Part shown: one piece after another, positions 46,283-59,390 of the stretch
How the letters are laid out: every line of letters begins with the position of its first letter
How positions within the stretch are numbered: the stretch's first letter is position 1
NCBI RefSeq assembly: GCF_001625215.2
Contig: NC_030381.2
Coordinates: forward strand, 39,306,689 to 39,370,688
Origin: Daucus carota subsp. sativus
Lineage: Eukaryota > Streptophyta > Magnoliopsida > Apiales > Apiaceae
Direction of reading: 5' to 3'
Length of the DNA: 64,000 bases
Translations under genes and position numbers: made by a program
Notes under the pieces: generated by a model
Seen by the model: the letters and a program-made list of their open reading frames with translations, nothing else
What the model was told of the DNA's origin: nothing
Databases searched by the model: none

Positions 46283-48982
46283 ATGGTTGATATTTGCATA
46301 TCAACCATGCCTTCATCTCCATCTTCATCTCTCACTTGTGCAGAAAAGAAGCCCTGGTGGCTTACCAACAAAAAGGTAATTAACAACCAATTGACACTCA
46401 AACTGTTCATCACAATCTGAGCTTTCTCTCATTTTAACAAGCCCCATTAGTTTTATTGCATAAAGATCGCACCTTTCTGTTATATTATCATTATTTGTGT
46501 CATATTTCGACAACCCAGTTGATTTTTATGCATAAAAACCCAATCTTTCTGTCAAATTTCATCGTTTCTTGAAATTTGTTGGTGACCCATCAATCCAATT
46601 TGCATAAACACTTCATCTTTATGTTGTATATATGTCATTCATCACATTTCTTGGTGGCCCATTAGTCTAATTTGCATAAAATTCAATCTTTATGTCGTAT
46701 TTATGTCATTCATCACATTTTTGGGTGGCCCATTAATCTAATCTGCACAAAAATTCAATCTTATGTTGTATTTATGTCATTGATCACATTTCTTGAATAC
46801 CCATTAATTTAATTTTTTTTGAATGTGCAGATAGTTGATAAATATTTGAAAGATGCAAGATATCTCATTGAGACTCAAGAACAGAGTGAAGTGGCTTCAG
46901 CTCTCAATCTTCTTGACTCGGCCTTGACTCTTACACCAAAATCTGAGTCAGCTCTCGAGTTAAAGGCTCGATCTTTACTCTTTCTAAGGCGATATAAAGA
47001 TGTTGCTGATATGTTACAAGACCACATTCCCAGTCTCAGAATGTCATCTTCTGATGACAATTCATCGTCATCATCGTCTTCGTTGTCTTCTGATAACTCG
47101 TCTCATTCCAGAGAACGAGTTAAGCTTCTGTCTTCTGGCGACTCACCGGGTCGAGATGAACCGATTTTTAAGTGCTTCTCTGTATCTGATTTGAAGAAAA
47201 AAGTTATGGCTGGGCTTTGTAAAAGCTCTGAGAAAGAAGGGCAGTGGAGGTAATTTGCCAAATTTATTTTGTTTAATTTATTGTTTATTTAATTAAGCTG
47301 TTGATTTATTTTAATTTTAAAGTCAAATTTAGGAGAACATTGGATTGTTAATTAGTGACAGCTATAAATGAATGAAATCAATAAGCATGCTTTTGATTTT
47401 GATAGGACACAAAGTCAACATCTGTAACTCCTTTGGTTTGGTTATTGTAAGTTAGTTATAAGTGAATTAAATTTGTGTTTGATCTAATATCTTATGATTA
47501 GTCAGTAGGAATTACAATTACCATGTCCAATTGTAAAAACTCATTGGATGTGAGTACTTACTATCAAATTATTGGATTAAACATTAAACTTGAACTTGAG
47601 TTGTATATTTAGACATAGCAAATGTTGATGGTTTTTACCATTAGGACTTGGGAGATGTAAATTCTAGTAATGATATGATTTTGAGCATTTTGGCTGATGA
47701 AACATTTTGGAATTTCAGGTACTTGGTTTTGGGACAAGCATGTTGTTATTTGGGACTAATGGAAGATGCTATGGTACTTCTCCAGACTGGTAAACGGATG
47801 GCTTCTGCTGCATTTCGACGAGAAAGTGTTTGCTGGTCAGATGACAGCTTCTTTTTCTCGAAATTCCCTGTTTCTGGAGAAATTATAATAAATAACCAGA
47901 CAGCATCTCAACCTAAAAGTGAATTCGAAACCATTACTCAACTCTTAAGCCACATTAAGCTTCTCCTTCGCCGTAAGACCTCAGCAATGGCTGCCCTTGA
48001 TGCAGGGCTCTATGCTGAAGCCATAAGACACTTCTCCAAGATCGTAGATGGTCGACGTGGAGCTCCACAAGGCTTCTTGGCTGAGTGTTATGTGAATAGG
48101 GCTTCAGCATATAGATCCGCTGGTAGAATTGCTGAATCGTTGGCAGATTGTAATCGTGCTTTGGCCTTGAATCCATCTTGTGTTGATGCTCTTAGTACTA
48201 GAGCCTCTCTTTTTGAGACAATCAGATGTTTACCTGACTCACTTCATGATCTTGAACACTTAAAGCTCTTATACAATACGATCTTACGTGATCGAAAACT
48301 ACCGGGCCCAGCCTGGAAGCGTCAATACGTACATTATAGAGAAATCCCTGGTAGGTTATGTACATTGGCCACAAAGATTCAAGCCTTGAAGCAAAGGGTG
48401 GCTTCTGGGGAAACTGGAAATGTGGATTACTATGCGTTGATTGGTCTGAGGAGGGGATGTTCGAGATCTGAGTTAGATAGAGCGCATCTCTTACTTACTT
48501 TACGACACAAGCCTGATAAATCAAATACTTTCATAGATAGATGTCAATTTTCGGATGAACAAGATGTTGATTCGATCAGAGACAGAGCTAGAATGTCTTC
48601 ACTGCTGTTGTACAGAATGATTCAGAAGGGTTATACTAATGTTATGTCTACGATCATGGATGATGAATCAATGGAGAAGCAAAGGAAAACGACATCTGCG
48701 GCGTTGCAAGCTACAGCAACAATGCAGCAGCAAGTTCATCAGGTACAACAAGACCAAGCTGAATTACTCAATGCAGCTTCTATGAACATAGTTACTTCAG
48801 AGTCATCGAATCTCAATAGGGTCAATAACAAAAGCACCCCATCTGCAGCAGCAGCTGCTGCAGCTGCATCATCGGTGTTTCAAGGAGTGTTCTGTCGGGA
48901 CCTTGCAGCAGTTGGAAGTTTGTTATCGCAGACTGGGTTCAATCTTCCAATTGCAGTAAAATATGAGGCACTGAGCTGTTAA
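46283..48982 (+). CDS. TPR protein with degenerate J domain (TPR15 type), 3 exons
   Basis: Predicted cytosolic co-chaperone-like protein of 591 aa. Exons are 46283-46375, 46831-47249 and 47719-48982, all GT-AG and in phase. It starts MVDICISTMPSSPSSSLTCA, as in the conserved plant family (Arabidopsis At2g41520, annotated as a DnaJ/TPR heat-shock protein). TPR-like helices span about 50-110, 170-200 and 285-380 (ASAYRSAGRIAESLADCNRA and neighbours). A Ser-rich linker occurs near 105-130. A J-like region starts near Asn405 (NVDYYALIGL), but the HPD tripeptide is replaced by His434-Lys-Pro-Asp. A Gln/Ala-rich segment precedes the conserved end VFCRDLAAVG...VKYEALSC. The first start in frame is 46283. 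Confidence 0.94.
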
Positions 48983-50355
48983 TTATCATACCTATATGTT
49001 CAATATCTGATTCTGATGAAGATTAATAAAGGCTCAGGGTGGATCAGCCAAGAAGTTAATCAGATATTACCAGCAGGGGCGTCTATTAGTATTGTATTTG
49101 TATAAAATGGTTATATTAGTACTCCTGTTGGGGAAATTTTGTCACTTGTTTCCCTTTTCTTCTTTCCCATGTCCCTTTTCCTATGTGTACAGACTTAATC
49201 TCAGTACTGAAATTCTATATTTAAATCTTGTTGAACTATTTAACACTTTGTGTGATCATCTTCTATCACTTTCTTTCTCTTATCTGCTAAATAAGTGAAA
49301 AAAAAGGGAGAGAAGTAGAATAAATGCATTGGTCGTGAAAAGCTATGGCAGGTGTAAAACTTAAAAGTAGTATGGAAGAATTTACTGTTTGACAGCATTA
49401 AAAAGTGCTGGCATTTACCTTTCCTCATGTTTTTATCTGATGCACTGCAAAAGGCTTATCCATGACAATTCACAAGCCTAGTTTTCTGATTCATATGCTA
49501 GTTTACCATTGTCTTATTCTTTACTTTGTCATGTTATATATTAATTCTGCGTATAGTATGTAGGTAGCATTCATCTGTTTGTCATCTACCCTAATGAATA
49601 GTACGGATTTGAAAGGCCCTTGTCCTTTCCCTCAATTTCTTCTTGACCAAACTAGACATTTGAATATTTGATGTCTCCATGACAAGCACTGTATTTCCAT
49701 TCAAAGTTGATAACAAAATTGTAAGGTCCATAACATATCATTTGATAGTACACCTCCAGTTGGAGAAAATGAAAAAAATGTTGGATGTGGAACACGAGAC
49801 AATTTTTCGCTTAATGATACCGTAGAATATACATAAAAATTTATGGTTAATATGTTTGGGGTTTTTTTTCGTTCTTGGTGAAAGTATGCTATTAACATAG
49901 ATATGTTTGAGACCGGACCCAATTTTAAATAGCATTTCAAATATATTTTTTTCATATTTTTTTATCAATTGGATCGAATTCGAGTCGTGTTTGAATTTAA
50001 CCGGTCTGACTGCTCGAGTTAGTCACCAGTTGTTACTCATACTGTCTATGGTAAAAAAATAAAGCCATGTCCATGTGTAGGTTGTTTTAATTTTGTTGAT
50101 TACCTGAGCAGTGGTTTGGTGGGGAAAGTGAAATTATGATGCAAAACCTTTAAATACAACCAGCCAGAGTCTTTATTTCCTCTTTCTTCTCTAGAGCATG
50201 GTCTTTCTGCAACTAAAGGAAAGATCATAAGCTGCAGCCCAGAAGAAGCCAAGAAGAAAATGATGAAAAGGAATCATCACCTTGCTAGTGAAATGATGTT
50301 ACCATGCTATCTGAATTTAGCATAACAATGTCACACAGTGTTATAAAATACATAA
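48983..50355. other. 3' flank of the TPR gene, no gene
   Basis: 3' untranslated region and AT-rich intergenic DNA; no ORF or repeat worth calling. Confidence 0.5.
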
Positions 50356-50727
50356 GAGCAAGTCCAACACTATGCTAAGAGGTTACCTAAAAATATTATA
50401 GAATAATATGTCTTAATGATTTAGCACAAGATTTAGCACATGAGCTCCAATAGTATTCCCTATATCCACTCCCTATTATTATAATAATATCAAAAAAAGA
50501 GGGAAAGAGGAAAAACAAGAGAGGGAAATGATGTGGAGGAGAGAGGGAAATGAATATTTTAATGATAGAAATAGTTTAGAAGTGGCTAGCATATTCTAAA
50601 AATAGGGAAGGGGAGGCTTGTGCTAGTGATTTAGCACATCACTAGCATAGTGTTGGAGTGCAATTTTATCTCATATTCTCTATTTTTGGATTTAAGACTT
50701 GATTTAGCACACCTATTGGACTTGCTC
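50356..50727. mobile_element. PIF/Harbinger-like MITE, copy 2
   Basis: Ends GAGCAAGTCCAACACTATGC and TATTGGACTTGCTC are inverted repeats. The interior has inverted TGATTTAGCACA / TGTGCTAGTGATTTAGCACA words and a purine-rich GAGGGAAA centre. Flanks TAA and TGA are an imperfect 3-bp duplication. End sequence resembles 31926-32331. Confidence 0.75.
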
Positions 50728-52494
50728 TGACACTTTGCTACCACAAAACTCTATAAACTTGTCACTGCACATAAACTTACAAGATTGCATGAGAAAAAGA
50801 GCTTTGTTATCATTCTCAATATCAATGCAAGTACAAATATTCTTTGCTAAGCTCTGTCTTTTTGTGGGATAAATTGTTTAAAATTATAATGGTGCCTCAA
50901 TTTCAAGACATGGAGCTTTCTTGTAAATGGAGGGGCAAACTTTGATGCATATGTTTTTACTTCTTGTTTAAAATAATTGTTTTAATTCGTGTGATTAAAA
51001 TTTTCAAATTTGGGTGGGTTCATAGAATCGAAATTTATAGTACTTTATACAATAAAATGGAATATTATTTTATGTAGAAACCTCACTTGCAAGTGATGAC
51101 TTGATGCCTTTAATTTCCTTCAAATTCTAGCAAGAAGCGCCCTTTTCTTCAACTCTAATCAACAGTGCTTTTGATACAATCACTCCTCAAATTTGTATAC
51201 AGTATATTTTTTTCTCAATTGTTTTAGGAAAATAATTTGGTTTTGACAGGACGATTATGGGAATATATATATATGCAAGATAATATATCGAATATTTTTT
51301 TCCATACAAATTCCAGGAAGTGTTCTCATGATCACTGCACACTTTTATGCTTGTTCTGTTGCTTTCATAAGAGTAAATATAATCATTGACGTGTACCTAA
51401 AAACTGAGGAAAGCAATCTATGCCAAGATGCTTAGATTGTTGGTTCCTTTGTACTGAAAATGATCTTATCTTATCGAGAAAAACAAAATTGATCTTATCG
51501 TCTTAAATTAATGAGTAAAATTGTTTTTATAATGACTCTCAAAACAATATAATTCAACCAGGAACGGCATATCGGTTTGCAAATCAAAAATTGAAGTAAG
51601 AAAAACAATGAGTTATTCTTAATACTACCCAAATTTTAAAAATACTCAAGGATGGTAAAACAAATCGACGTTTTAATTATCCACCGAACTTTAAAACACT
51701 AATTATAAGTCGACATGTATACTGGATATGAACTGTGGAGGAGTGTCAGTGGAGTAAAGGTAGAAAAGAAGACGTGGCTTCACATCCCAGTATACTATTG
51801 AATTATATCACTCCTTTTATTCTCGAGTTACGGAGAGAAAGATAAATGTGCGTCCAACATTCCACATCAATCGGACTATTTAAATTCTTTATTAGTATAG
51901 GCAAATAATAAATATAATATCAATTTTCTAAATTTTTTAATTCGATGTGTGATACGTAGCTAGCTTGGGTATGCATTCCGTTGTGATCCTAGAATGAACA
52001 AACGGTTTTCAAAGTAACATTAATTTGGCGGAGTTATTTTATTTATAATTTTCATCATGCGAGTGTCCAGATCAGCTTTCAAGCATGTTGATTAATACTT
52101 GATGATTAATATTTGAGAGTGATTAACAAAACATGTGTATATTAATCGTTGTTTTTGCAACCAAATTACCAAACTAATAAATATATACAGATTCGGGCCA
52201 GAATGAAAGAAACAAAAAGCCATGTTTGAGTGTTGAGAGCAAAAGAAAGAGGACAAGTCGTGGCCAGATATTTGGTATGATGATTATGTTAGTGATCGCA
52301 TGTGATTAAATCATGTGATTCCCTTCGCTTTCTTACCTGATCATCACTGTTAATCTCAACACTAATCCTGAATCTCACAGCTTGTTTATCACTTTTAAGC
52401 TGTATCTGTCATTCTGTCTCCAAAACATTTCTTAATCTCATTCTTTAATTACTTAAATTGTTGTATTTTTGCTTCAACTTGTATTAACATTGTA
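50728..52494. other. Intergenic, no gene
   Basis: AT-rich DNA without a supported coding region, RNA or element. Confidence 0.5.
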
Positions 52495-52798
52495 CTCCCT
52501 CCGTCCCCCTCAATTGTTTACATTGGAGGGGGACACGGAGACCAAGACATTTGATGAAAAATGAGTAAAGTTAGATGAAAAGTGGGTAAAGTGGTGGGAC
52601 CTATCAATATTTAATAATAGATTTGATATAGTGGAGGAAAGTAGTGGGTGTAATAGTAGTTTTTATTGTTAAATATGAGATAGTGGGGGAAGATAGTGGG
52701 TGTAATGATGAGAAAAACTTACTATTTATGGTAATGTAAAGAAATGAGAGGGACATCCCAAAATAGTAACTGTAAACAAATGAGAGGGACAGAGGGAG
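52495..52798. mobile_element. Stowaway-like MITE, family B copy 2
   Basis: Begins CTCCCTCCGTCCCCCTCAAT after TA and ends GAGAGGGACAGAGGGAG before TA. The body shares GTGGTGGGACC, AGTAGTGGGTGTAA and GGGACATCCCAAA-type words with 14338-14614. Confidence 0.93.
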
Positions 52799-52909
52799 TA
52801 TTATTTGTGTTCAAATATTTGAATTTCAGATCATGTTCGCACGTGAAAGCAACATTCCCAAGACAATAGCCCACTTCTAGACTAGTGTTATGAGTTGGGA
52901 TGCTGAAAG

Positions 52910-53198
52910 TAGGGCTGTTTAACGAACCGAGCTGTTCGCGAACAAGCTCGAGCTCGGCTCGTTAAGAGCTCGTTCGGCTCGGCTCGTTAACTTAACGAGC
53001 TCGAGCTCGAACACAAAAAATTGTTCGTTAAGTAAACGAGCTCGAGCCGAGCTTTTAGTATGTTCGGCTCGAGCTCGGCTCGAGCTCGACTCGAGCTCGC
53101 TCGGCTCGAGCTCGACTCGTTAAAGCTCGAAAAAAAGTAATATTTTCAGGTTTTTTTTATAATTTATATATGTTATTGAACTCAGAATTCAACATATA

Positions 53199-53233
<35 letters not shown>

Positions 53234-53702
53234 AGTGATGTAACCAAAATTTCGGAAAATAATAATTTTATATGGTTTGCTATTTTAACAGTCAAGTAGA
53301 AGGTTAACTACTACCGCTAACTAGTGTTTAATCCTAATTTAGTGTTTCAATATTTTAAAAAATATTTCTCACCGATCCAATCGTATGGATGTTAACATAT
53401 ATACATTTCAGTGATATAAACAAAGTTTCAAAAAAAATTAAAATTATTTGGTTAGCTATTTTAAGAGTTAACTAGCGGTTTGTCCTTATTTTTTTCTGGC
53501 TCGGCTCGACTCGACTCGACTCGGCTCGGCTTGTATTTGTTCGCGAACAAGCTCGTGTTCGGCTCGTTAGTTAACGAGCCGAGCTTGAACACAATTTTTG
53601 TTCGATAAAAAAGCTCGGCCCGGCTCGGCTCGTCAGAAAAAAAATTAAAGCTCGGCTCGGTTCGGTCAAAACTCGGCTCGGCTCGGTTCGTGAACAGCCC
53701 TA
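52910..53702. mobile_element. hAT-type element with GGCTCG repeats, 793 bp
   Basis: Ends TAGGGCTGTTTAACGAACCG and CGGTTCGTGAACAGCCCTA are inverted repeats; flanks GCTGAAAG at 52902-52909 and 53703-53710 are an exact 8-bp duplication. Both ~200-base flanks are dense in GAGCTCG / GGCTCGG words; the middle is AT-rich with a TA microsatellite at about 53203-53231. Non-coding. Confidence 0.95.
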
Positions 53703-53710
53703 GCTGAAAG

Positions 53711-55624
53711 ATTTGACAAATGCATCTAGAGTCAAGACTTTATTTCATTTTTTTAGCGAAATAATCGTTTAGAACAAATTTGATCTGTCAATTTCTGGCT
53801 TTTATTATGATTTCCATGTTTTTAACGAATAATTTTTAACAATTATTCGTCTGAAGTATGTTGCAGAGATTTATTAAAACTCATGTGTGTTTCGCACATG
53901 GGCTCGATCAAATTCTAAAATCAGACCATTTTGATTTTAGCATGAAACCATAGACTTTGGGCAACATGGATTTGCACGTACGTACTGCTTCATACTACTT
54001 TTTTACCATGCAAGTATGCAACTACTCAATTATATAGACACGTGAACCCGACTGAAATAATTTTTTTTAAATTATAATTTAATCCGATTAATCATAATTA
54101 AATTTCAGTTTGATTCGATTTTAAATAAAAAATCAATATGAACCGCATTGAACAAATTATGTATATTATTTATTTATATTAAGAATGTCTCTACGGTCTA
54201 AAGCTACCGTCGGAAATATAAATTTTAATGGAACTGATCTTGAACCATCATTCAAGTATGAATATTTTTGTTTAATAGTTCTCTCATACAAATATCTTAA
54301 GTAACGAAGTCATGTAATCTTATATTTTTGATAATCAAACAATATGTATATTAACATTTAATAATTTTATTGATATATGAAAATTATTAATTGTTTATAA
54401 CCTATCATCCGAAAAAAATTTATAACCCCATCTTAGAAATCTTCTAAAAATACATAACATTTGGGAATGTATTTGAAATAATTATTTATATAATATAATA
54501 AGTATCTGAATACAAAGAGCCAAAAGAAATGTGTATGGGAGCACTTGGATTTTGAAATGCAATATTCGTATTTGGTTGGAGTTGACAGAATTTTTTTTTG
54601 TAAACAAAACAATATAAATTGCAAATGTGTATTAAATTTGAATAAAAAACATTATTTCTTCAATATATCGAATTTATCTAAACTTTTAAGAAGCTTTTGT
54701 TTTTTTAAATTTGAACATTCTCCCTTCCCATAAGAAATTTTTATTAACAAATTAAAACAAAATTGAATATTGTAATATCCTTTTTTTTAGTGCAAATATT
54801 GTAATATCCTAATATTTTTAGTGACAATTTTAAAAGTATGGATTAATATAACATCACCAATATTTGACAAAAAGTATATTTATAACGAGATATCCGGAAT
54901 AAAGTTTCATACTCACTCGATTAACATTTAACACAAACACACTGACGCTGTATTTTGGGATAAGCTTGATCCAACCCTTATCCAAATAATTTTTTTTGGC
55001 CCATTCTAGATAGGCCCATTCAAATTAGAACTTAAATATATGGCACATGATGGGCTATTCATTTGGACCGAATAAAACCAGATGGTAAGAATAATAGAAT
55101 TTTAACATTTGTTTGGTGGAGAAAACAAAGTAAAATTTAAACTAATTAGAATTAGAATTTACATGTTTCTTAAAAAATTTCATTTTTCTTATCATTTTTT
55201 TAAATACTCATCATAAATTTTAGAATCTCTCATTTGTTTATTATTTATAATTCTCATTTTATATTTTCACCTGCTGCATTCTCAGCACATGAAGTGGAAT
55301 TCCTCTTAAAAAAAGAAAGAAAAATTGAGCAAGATGACGTTAATAGATAGCGATCGTATATACACAGCTTCGTAAGGTCGGTCTGGCCGAAATTTTCGAA
55401 CTCCGCATTAAGGTATTTTACTTCATGCCCGTATAGCAGCATATTATTTCCTCATTTCAATTTAAATGAGTTATTTGCTCATTTCACACAAATCAAAATT
55501 GTAAATTTTGATCCATAAGAAATCACATTTAAAAGAATGGATTTGATTTGGTTTCTAATATCACATTTCTCACAAAATATGGATGTAATTATATCTGTGC
55601 CTCACTTTTAAGATTTTTTTATTA
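53711..55624. other. Intergenic, no gene
   Basis: AT-rich DNA; no coding region or element with clean ends. Confidence 0.5.
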
Positions 55625-55632
55625 CTCTTCAC

Positions 55633-56245
55633 CAGTGTTGTAAAAAGCGGGAATCGGACTTAGTCGGTGAGTGCACCGTCCAGCGATTAATCGGATAATC
55701 GGAGATTAATCGGAGTGATTAATCGGATCATTAATCGTAATCAATTTAATATTATTTTTAAATTATATATATATATATTTATAAAATTATATATAGTATA
55801 AATTTATAATCATATAAAATCAAAAGAGTAATGATTTTTTATAACCCAAAACATGCCTTTATATACATATACAAACCTAGTCATCTCATATATTTGATTC
55901 AATCTGCTAAGAAATATATATTGCAAATTTAAGTAATTAGAGTTTGGAAGTTAATATTAAAAGAGTGAAACGTAATAAAAACAAATTTAAAATTTATGTG
56001 TTTTGTCTTTCTGTGCCTTTTATTTTATTTAAAATTAAATTTAAAATTTTAAAAAATTTTCAATTTTTTTAAATTCACCGATTTTTGACCGATTTTTTCC
56101 GATTAATCCCGACTTTTGACCGATTAATCCCGATTTTCAGAAAAAACGATTTTTTCACCGATTAACGCTTAATCGAGACGGTGGCCGACCGAACAGCGAT
56201 TAATCGGCGATTAATCCCGATTAATCGCCGACTTTTAGAACACTG
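55633..56245. mobile_element. hAT-type MITE (CAGTGTT family), GATTAATCGG repeats
   Basis: Ends CAGTGTTGTAAAAAGCGG and CCGACTTTTAGAACACTG; flanks CTCTTCAC at 55625-55632 and 56246-56253 are an exact 8-bp duplication. The subterminal regions are arrays of GATTAATCGG / CCGATTAATC, where the sister element at 43909 has TTAAGCGG. Confidence 0.95.
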
Positions 56246-56739
56246 CTCTTCACACACTATTATATTCTTTTTGTTTTCTTTGGAACTTATGCCTTTAAAG
56301 AAGCCAAGAGCTTCAACCATGTATCAACTCACACCCACCCAAACACTATTATTGTTATATTTACTATTTATTATATTGTTGGTATTAATTTTTGTTCATT
56401 ATATAATACTTATTTCTACTTATAAAACTAGTTTAATTCAAACTAAACTCATAACCACATTTATTAATATATGGTTTGGAAATGGTTTTGGTTCATTTAT
56501 CGAAACCAAATCTATTTTATGATAATCAAAATCAAACCAATCACATTTTACCACGTCTAATTGGAATGATAAATAAAAAGGATAAAAATAAAAAATTGTT
56601 GATAAATGTGTATTGGAAAAAGAGAAACTCAACTATTATTTTCAAAAAAAAAAGAAAAGAACTCAATTATTTTAGGATAAATTTTTTTCTCAAAACTATC
56701 ATATAATCTGGGATGAGAAGTAAAACATCTGCACACACA

Positions 56740-57380
56740 TTTTATAACTTCCTACGATAAAAATGAATACTAAAATCTCTAAGTTTTGATTTCACGAAAA
56801 TCCGCTTGACTGATTCATATAGTCCGATAACATAAGTTTTCTGTCCCACCAGTTCTTTGAAATATAGGGAAAAAACTTTCTTTGAAATATAAAAAGCCAA
56901 AATTCCCACGTCTTTGACTCTGAAAACTTTTTTGTGTTTATAATATAATTTTTCCAATATTGCCTTTTTATGAGAAAAAGTTTTTCATCAGAGAACAATG
57001 TGAACAGTGACCTTATTCCTCCAGCAGAATATGAAAAAAAAAAAAAAAATGCCGATTAGGAAAATTTATGTTGGCGCTTGTGTCTAATTTCACCCAAAAT
57101 AAAATATCGATTTTTCTAAAAATACGGGAAAGAATTAACGAAGAATGTGTATGAAGACATGGCATGTAGCACACGCAACAAAAGAGTGGCTCGTAGTCTT
57201 CCACTTCCCCATTTCGAGTTTTGTGATTACCAGCGCACAATACGTTGAATCCTAATTTAAACTCGACTACTGAATCATTTCCAGGAAACTTACCCAATAA
57301 TTGGCCAGTGAGGAAGACCTGCTCAAAGTGCAAGAATGATGGTGATTTTACCTTTTATGTCAACGTCAGGCCGTGTTGTT
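56740..57380. repeat. Diverged direct duplication, copy 1
   Basis: Matches 58740-59390 in the same orientation. The clearest part is 57138-57369 against 59135-59371: GAAGACATGGC.TGTA, GAGTTTTGTGAT.ACC, TGTTGAATCCT, CTGCTCAAAGT / TTGCTCAAAGT, TGTCAAC. On the minus strand this copy keeps an open frame (57013-57333) containing NDSVVEFKLGFNVLCAG that I cannot identify; the other copy has stops there. Confidence 0.6.
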
Positions 57381-57957
57381 AGAAGAAAATATTTATACTG
57401 TTGGTGCTTTATAATTTTATACTAAGACGTAATAATTAAGTTATAAAAAAGACATGCTTCTACGTTTTATTTTTCAGTTTTTTATCTGAAAATAAAAATA
57501 TAGATGTTAAATTTTTATTTAAAATGAATTGAAAAATAATATGTTGAAATATTTTTTTTTACACCTCAAATTAAGTTAAAAAGTCAAAAAGACTCGGGAA
57601 AGAGGGAATATTGCACAAACATTTTATATGTTTTTTCTGAACAAAAGTTTTAGTTATTTTTCTTTAAACAAATGTTGTAGAATTGGTTAAAAACAAAACT
57701 TGCATTACAGTGCTATTTTTTTTTTTTATATTATACTAATGGTTCGTCCGGTCTTCAAATTTAATAAGCATTATATTTCTTTTATGTATCTACATTGTAC
57801 TTACAAGAATCATATTTTTGTAATTACATATTTGTTATATTTTATTATACTAATATAATTCTAGTTGGAAAAAAGAATTGTAATTATTTCACGAATATTT
57901 TGTTTTTTATAAAATACTAATTTTTAGGTTTGTGAAAATAATTCTATTCCTTTTACG

Positions 57958-58604
57958 GTCGGCCAACTCCAACTAGAGATCCAAATTTCGATCACCAAAT
58001 GATTCAAATTTAGGACGAGATCCAAATCCTATTCCAACTTTGTGATCAAATATAGATCCAAATTCCATCCTCATTATATTCATATACTTTGATTTTAAAT
58101 ATTTTAGAAAATGATTAACTAATTTCATCATTAATTATAATAATACAATTAACGACTAGACAACGATAAATATTATAAAATGATTCGAAAAAATTGAAAT
58201 GGTACATAAAAATAAATTAAAAGTATTAAAATATTATATTAAAATACTAATTCTCAGAATTAGTATATTTTTCCCACAAATGTCCAATTAGTACATTTCG
58301 AAATTCAAGATGGACAATATTTATCTTTGATTTTTCTGCAGTGATTGATAAATGGTTGAAATTTTAATTTATAATTAATCGTTGTTTTAATTATATTCAA
58401 ATCTTAATTAATCTATCTGTAATAACATTAACAAAATCATCAAATAATAAAAGTAATAATATTTTAATGTTAAAAGATTTGGATCAGTAAATAGTATTGA
58501 TCCAAATTTGGACCAGTACTATTCACTGATCCAAATTTGGATCAATTGGTTTGGGGTAGAACTGCCCTAAATTTGGATTTTTGGATCACGGTTGGAGATG
58601 TCCT
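57958..58604. mobile_element. MITE-like element with GATCCAAAT subterminal words
   Basis: Left GGCCAACTCCAACTAGAGAT and right end (reverse complement GGACATCTCCAACCGTGATC) form an imperfect inverted repeat of about 25 bases. GATCCAAATTTGGATC words are frequent inside both ends. No clear target duplication. It lies between the two copies of the 56.7/58.7 kb duplication. Confidence 0.6.
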
Positions 58605-58739
58605 AATAGCAGCTGAAAATAGGAATTATTTTTCTTTTATGATTCTTATTTTTAAATACTAATTATATTGTACTCAAAACTTTAATTTATTTAAGTATAT
58701 TAATTTCATAAAAACAAAAGAAGAAAAAGGAATCTTTCA

Positions 58740-59390
58740 AATTTTATTTTCTAAGTTTTGATTCTATCAAATACACTAATTGGACAAATGAATCACAACA
58801 ATAATGTACGTTTAAACTTGTTAAATAAAAATACTTTATTATTAACCAATCTTTTGAACTGTAACAAATATATTCCTAAGGTTTTTGAATCAATAAGTCT
58901 TTTGTGTTTATAACACTTTTGTGTTTTCCTTAAATATTTATAAGATATTTCATTTATAAAAAATAGTTTTTCAGGCATATTTGGAATAAGAATTTTGTTT
59001 CTCTTAGAAAATATAAAAAATATAAAAAATTACCCAATAATGTTCACACTTCAAAAATGTGTGTGTGATTCTCCGATGGAGTACTTTGTCTCAGTGTATC
59101 TGATTTTTGTTAAAATTAATATGACAAGAATTAAAGAAAATGTGCAGGAAGACATGGCCTGTAAGTTTGTAACACACGTAACAAAAAGTTGCTCAAGTCA
59201 CCCAATAATTTTGAGTTTTGTGATCACCGATTCGCAATGTGTTGAATCCTGCTTTCAACTTTATCCAGTTACTCAATTATTTTTTCAAGAAACGTGCCCA
59301 ATATTCGGCCAGCTACGAGACTTGCTCAAAGTCTAACAATATTAATGATATTATCACCTTTGATGTCAACTATAGTTCTTAAAAAACATA
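58740..59390. repeat. Diverged direct duplication, copy 2
   Basis: Second copy of the segment at 56740-57380, about 2 kb downstream and in the same orientation, with many substitutions and small indels. Confidence 0.6.
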
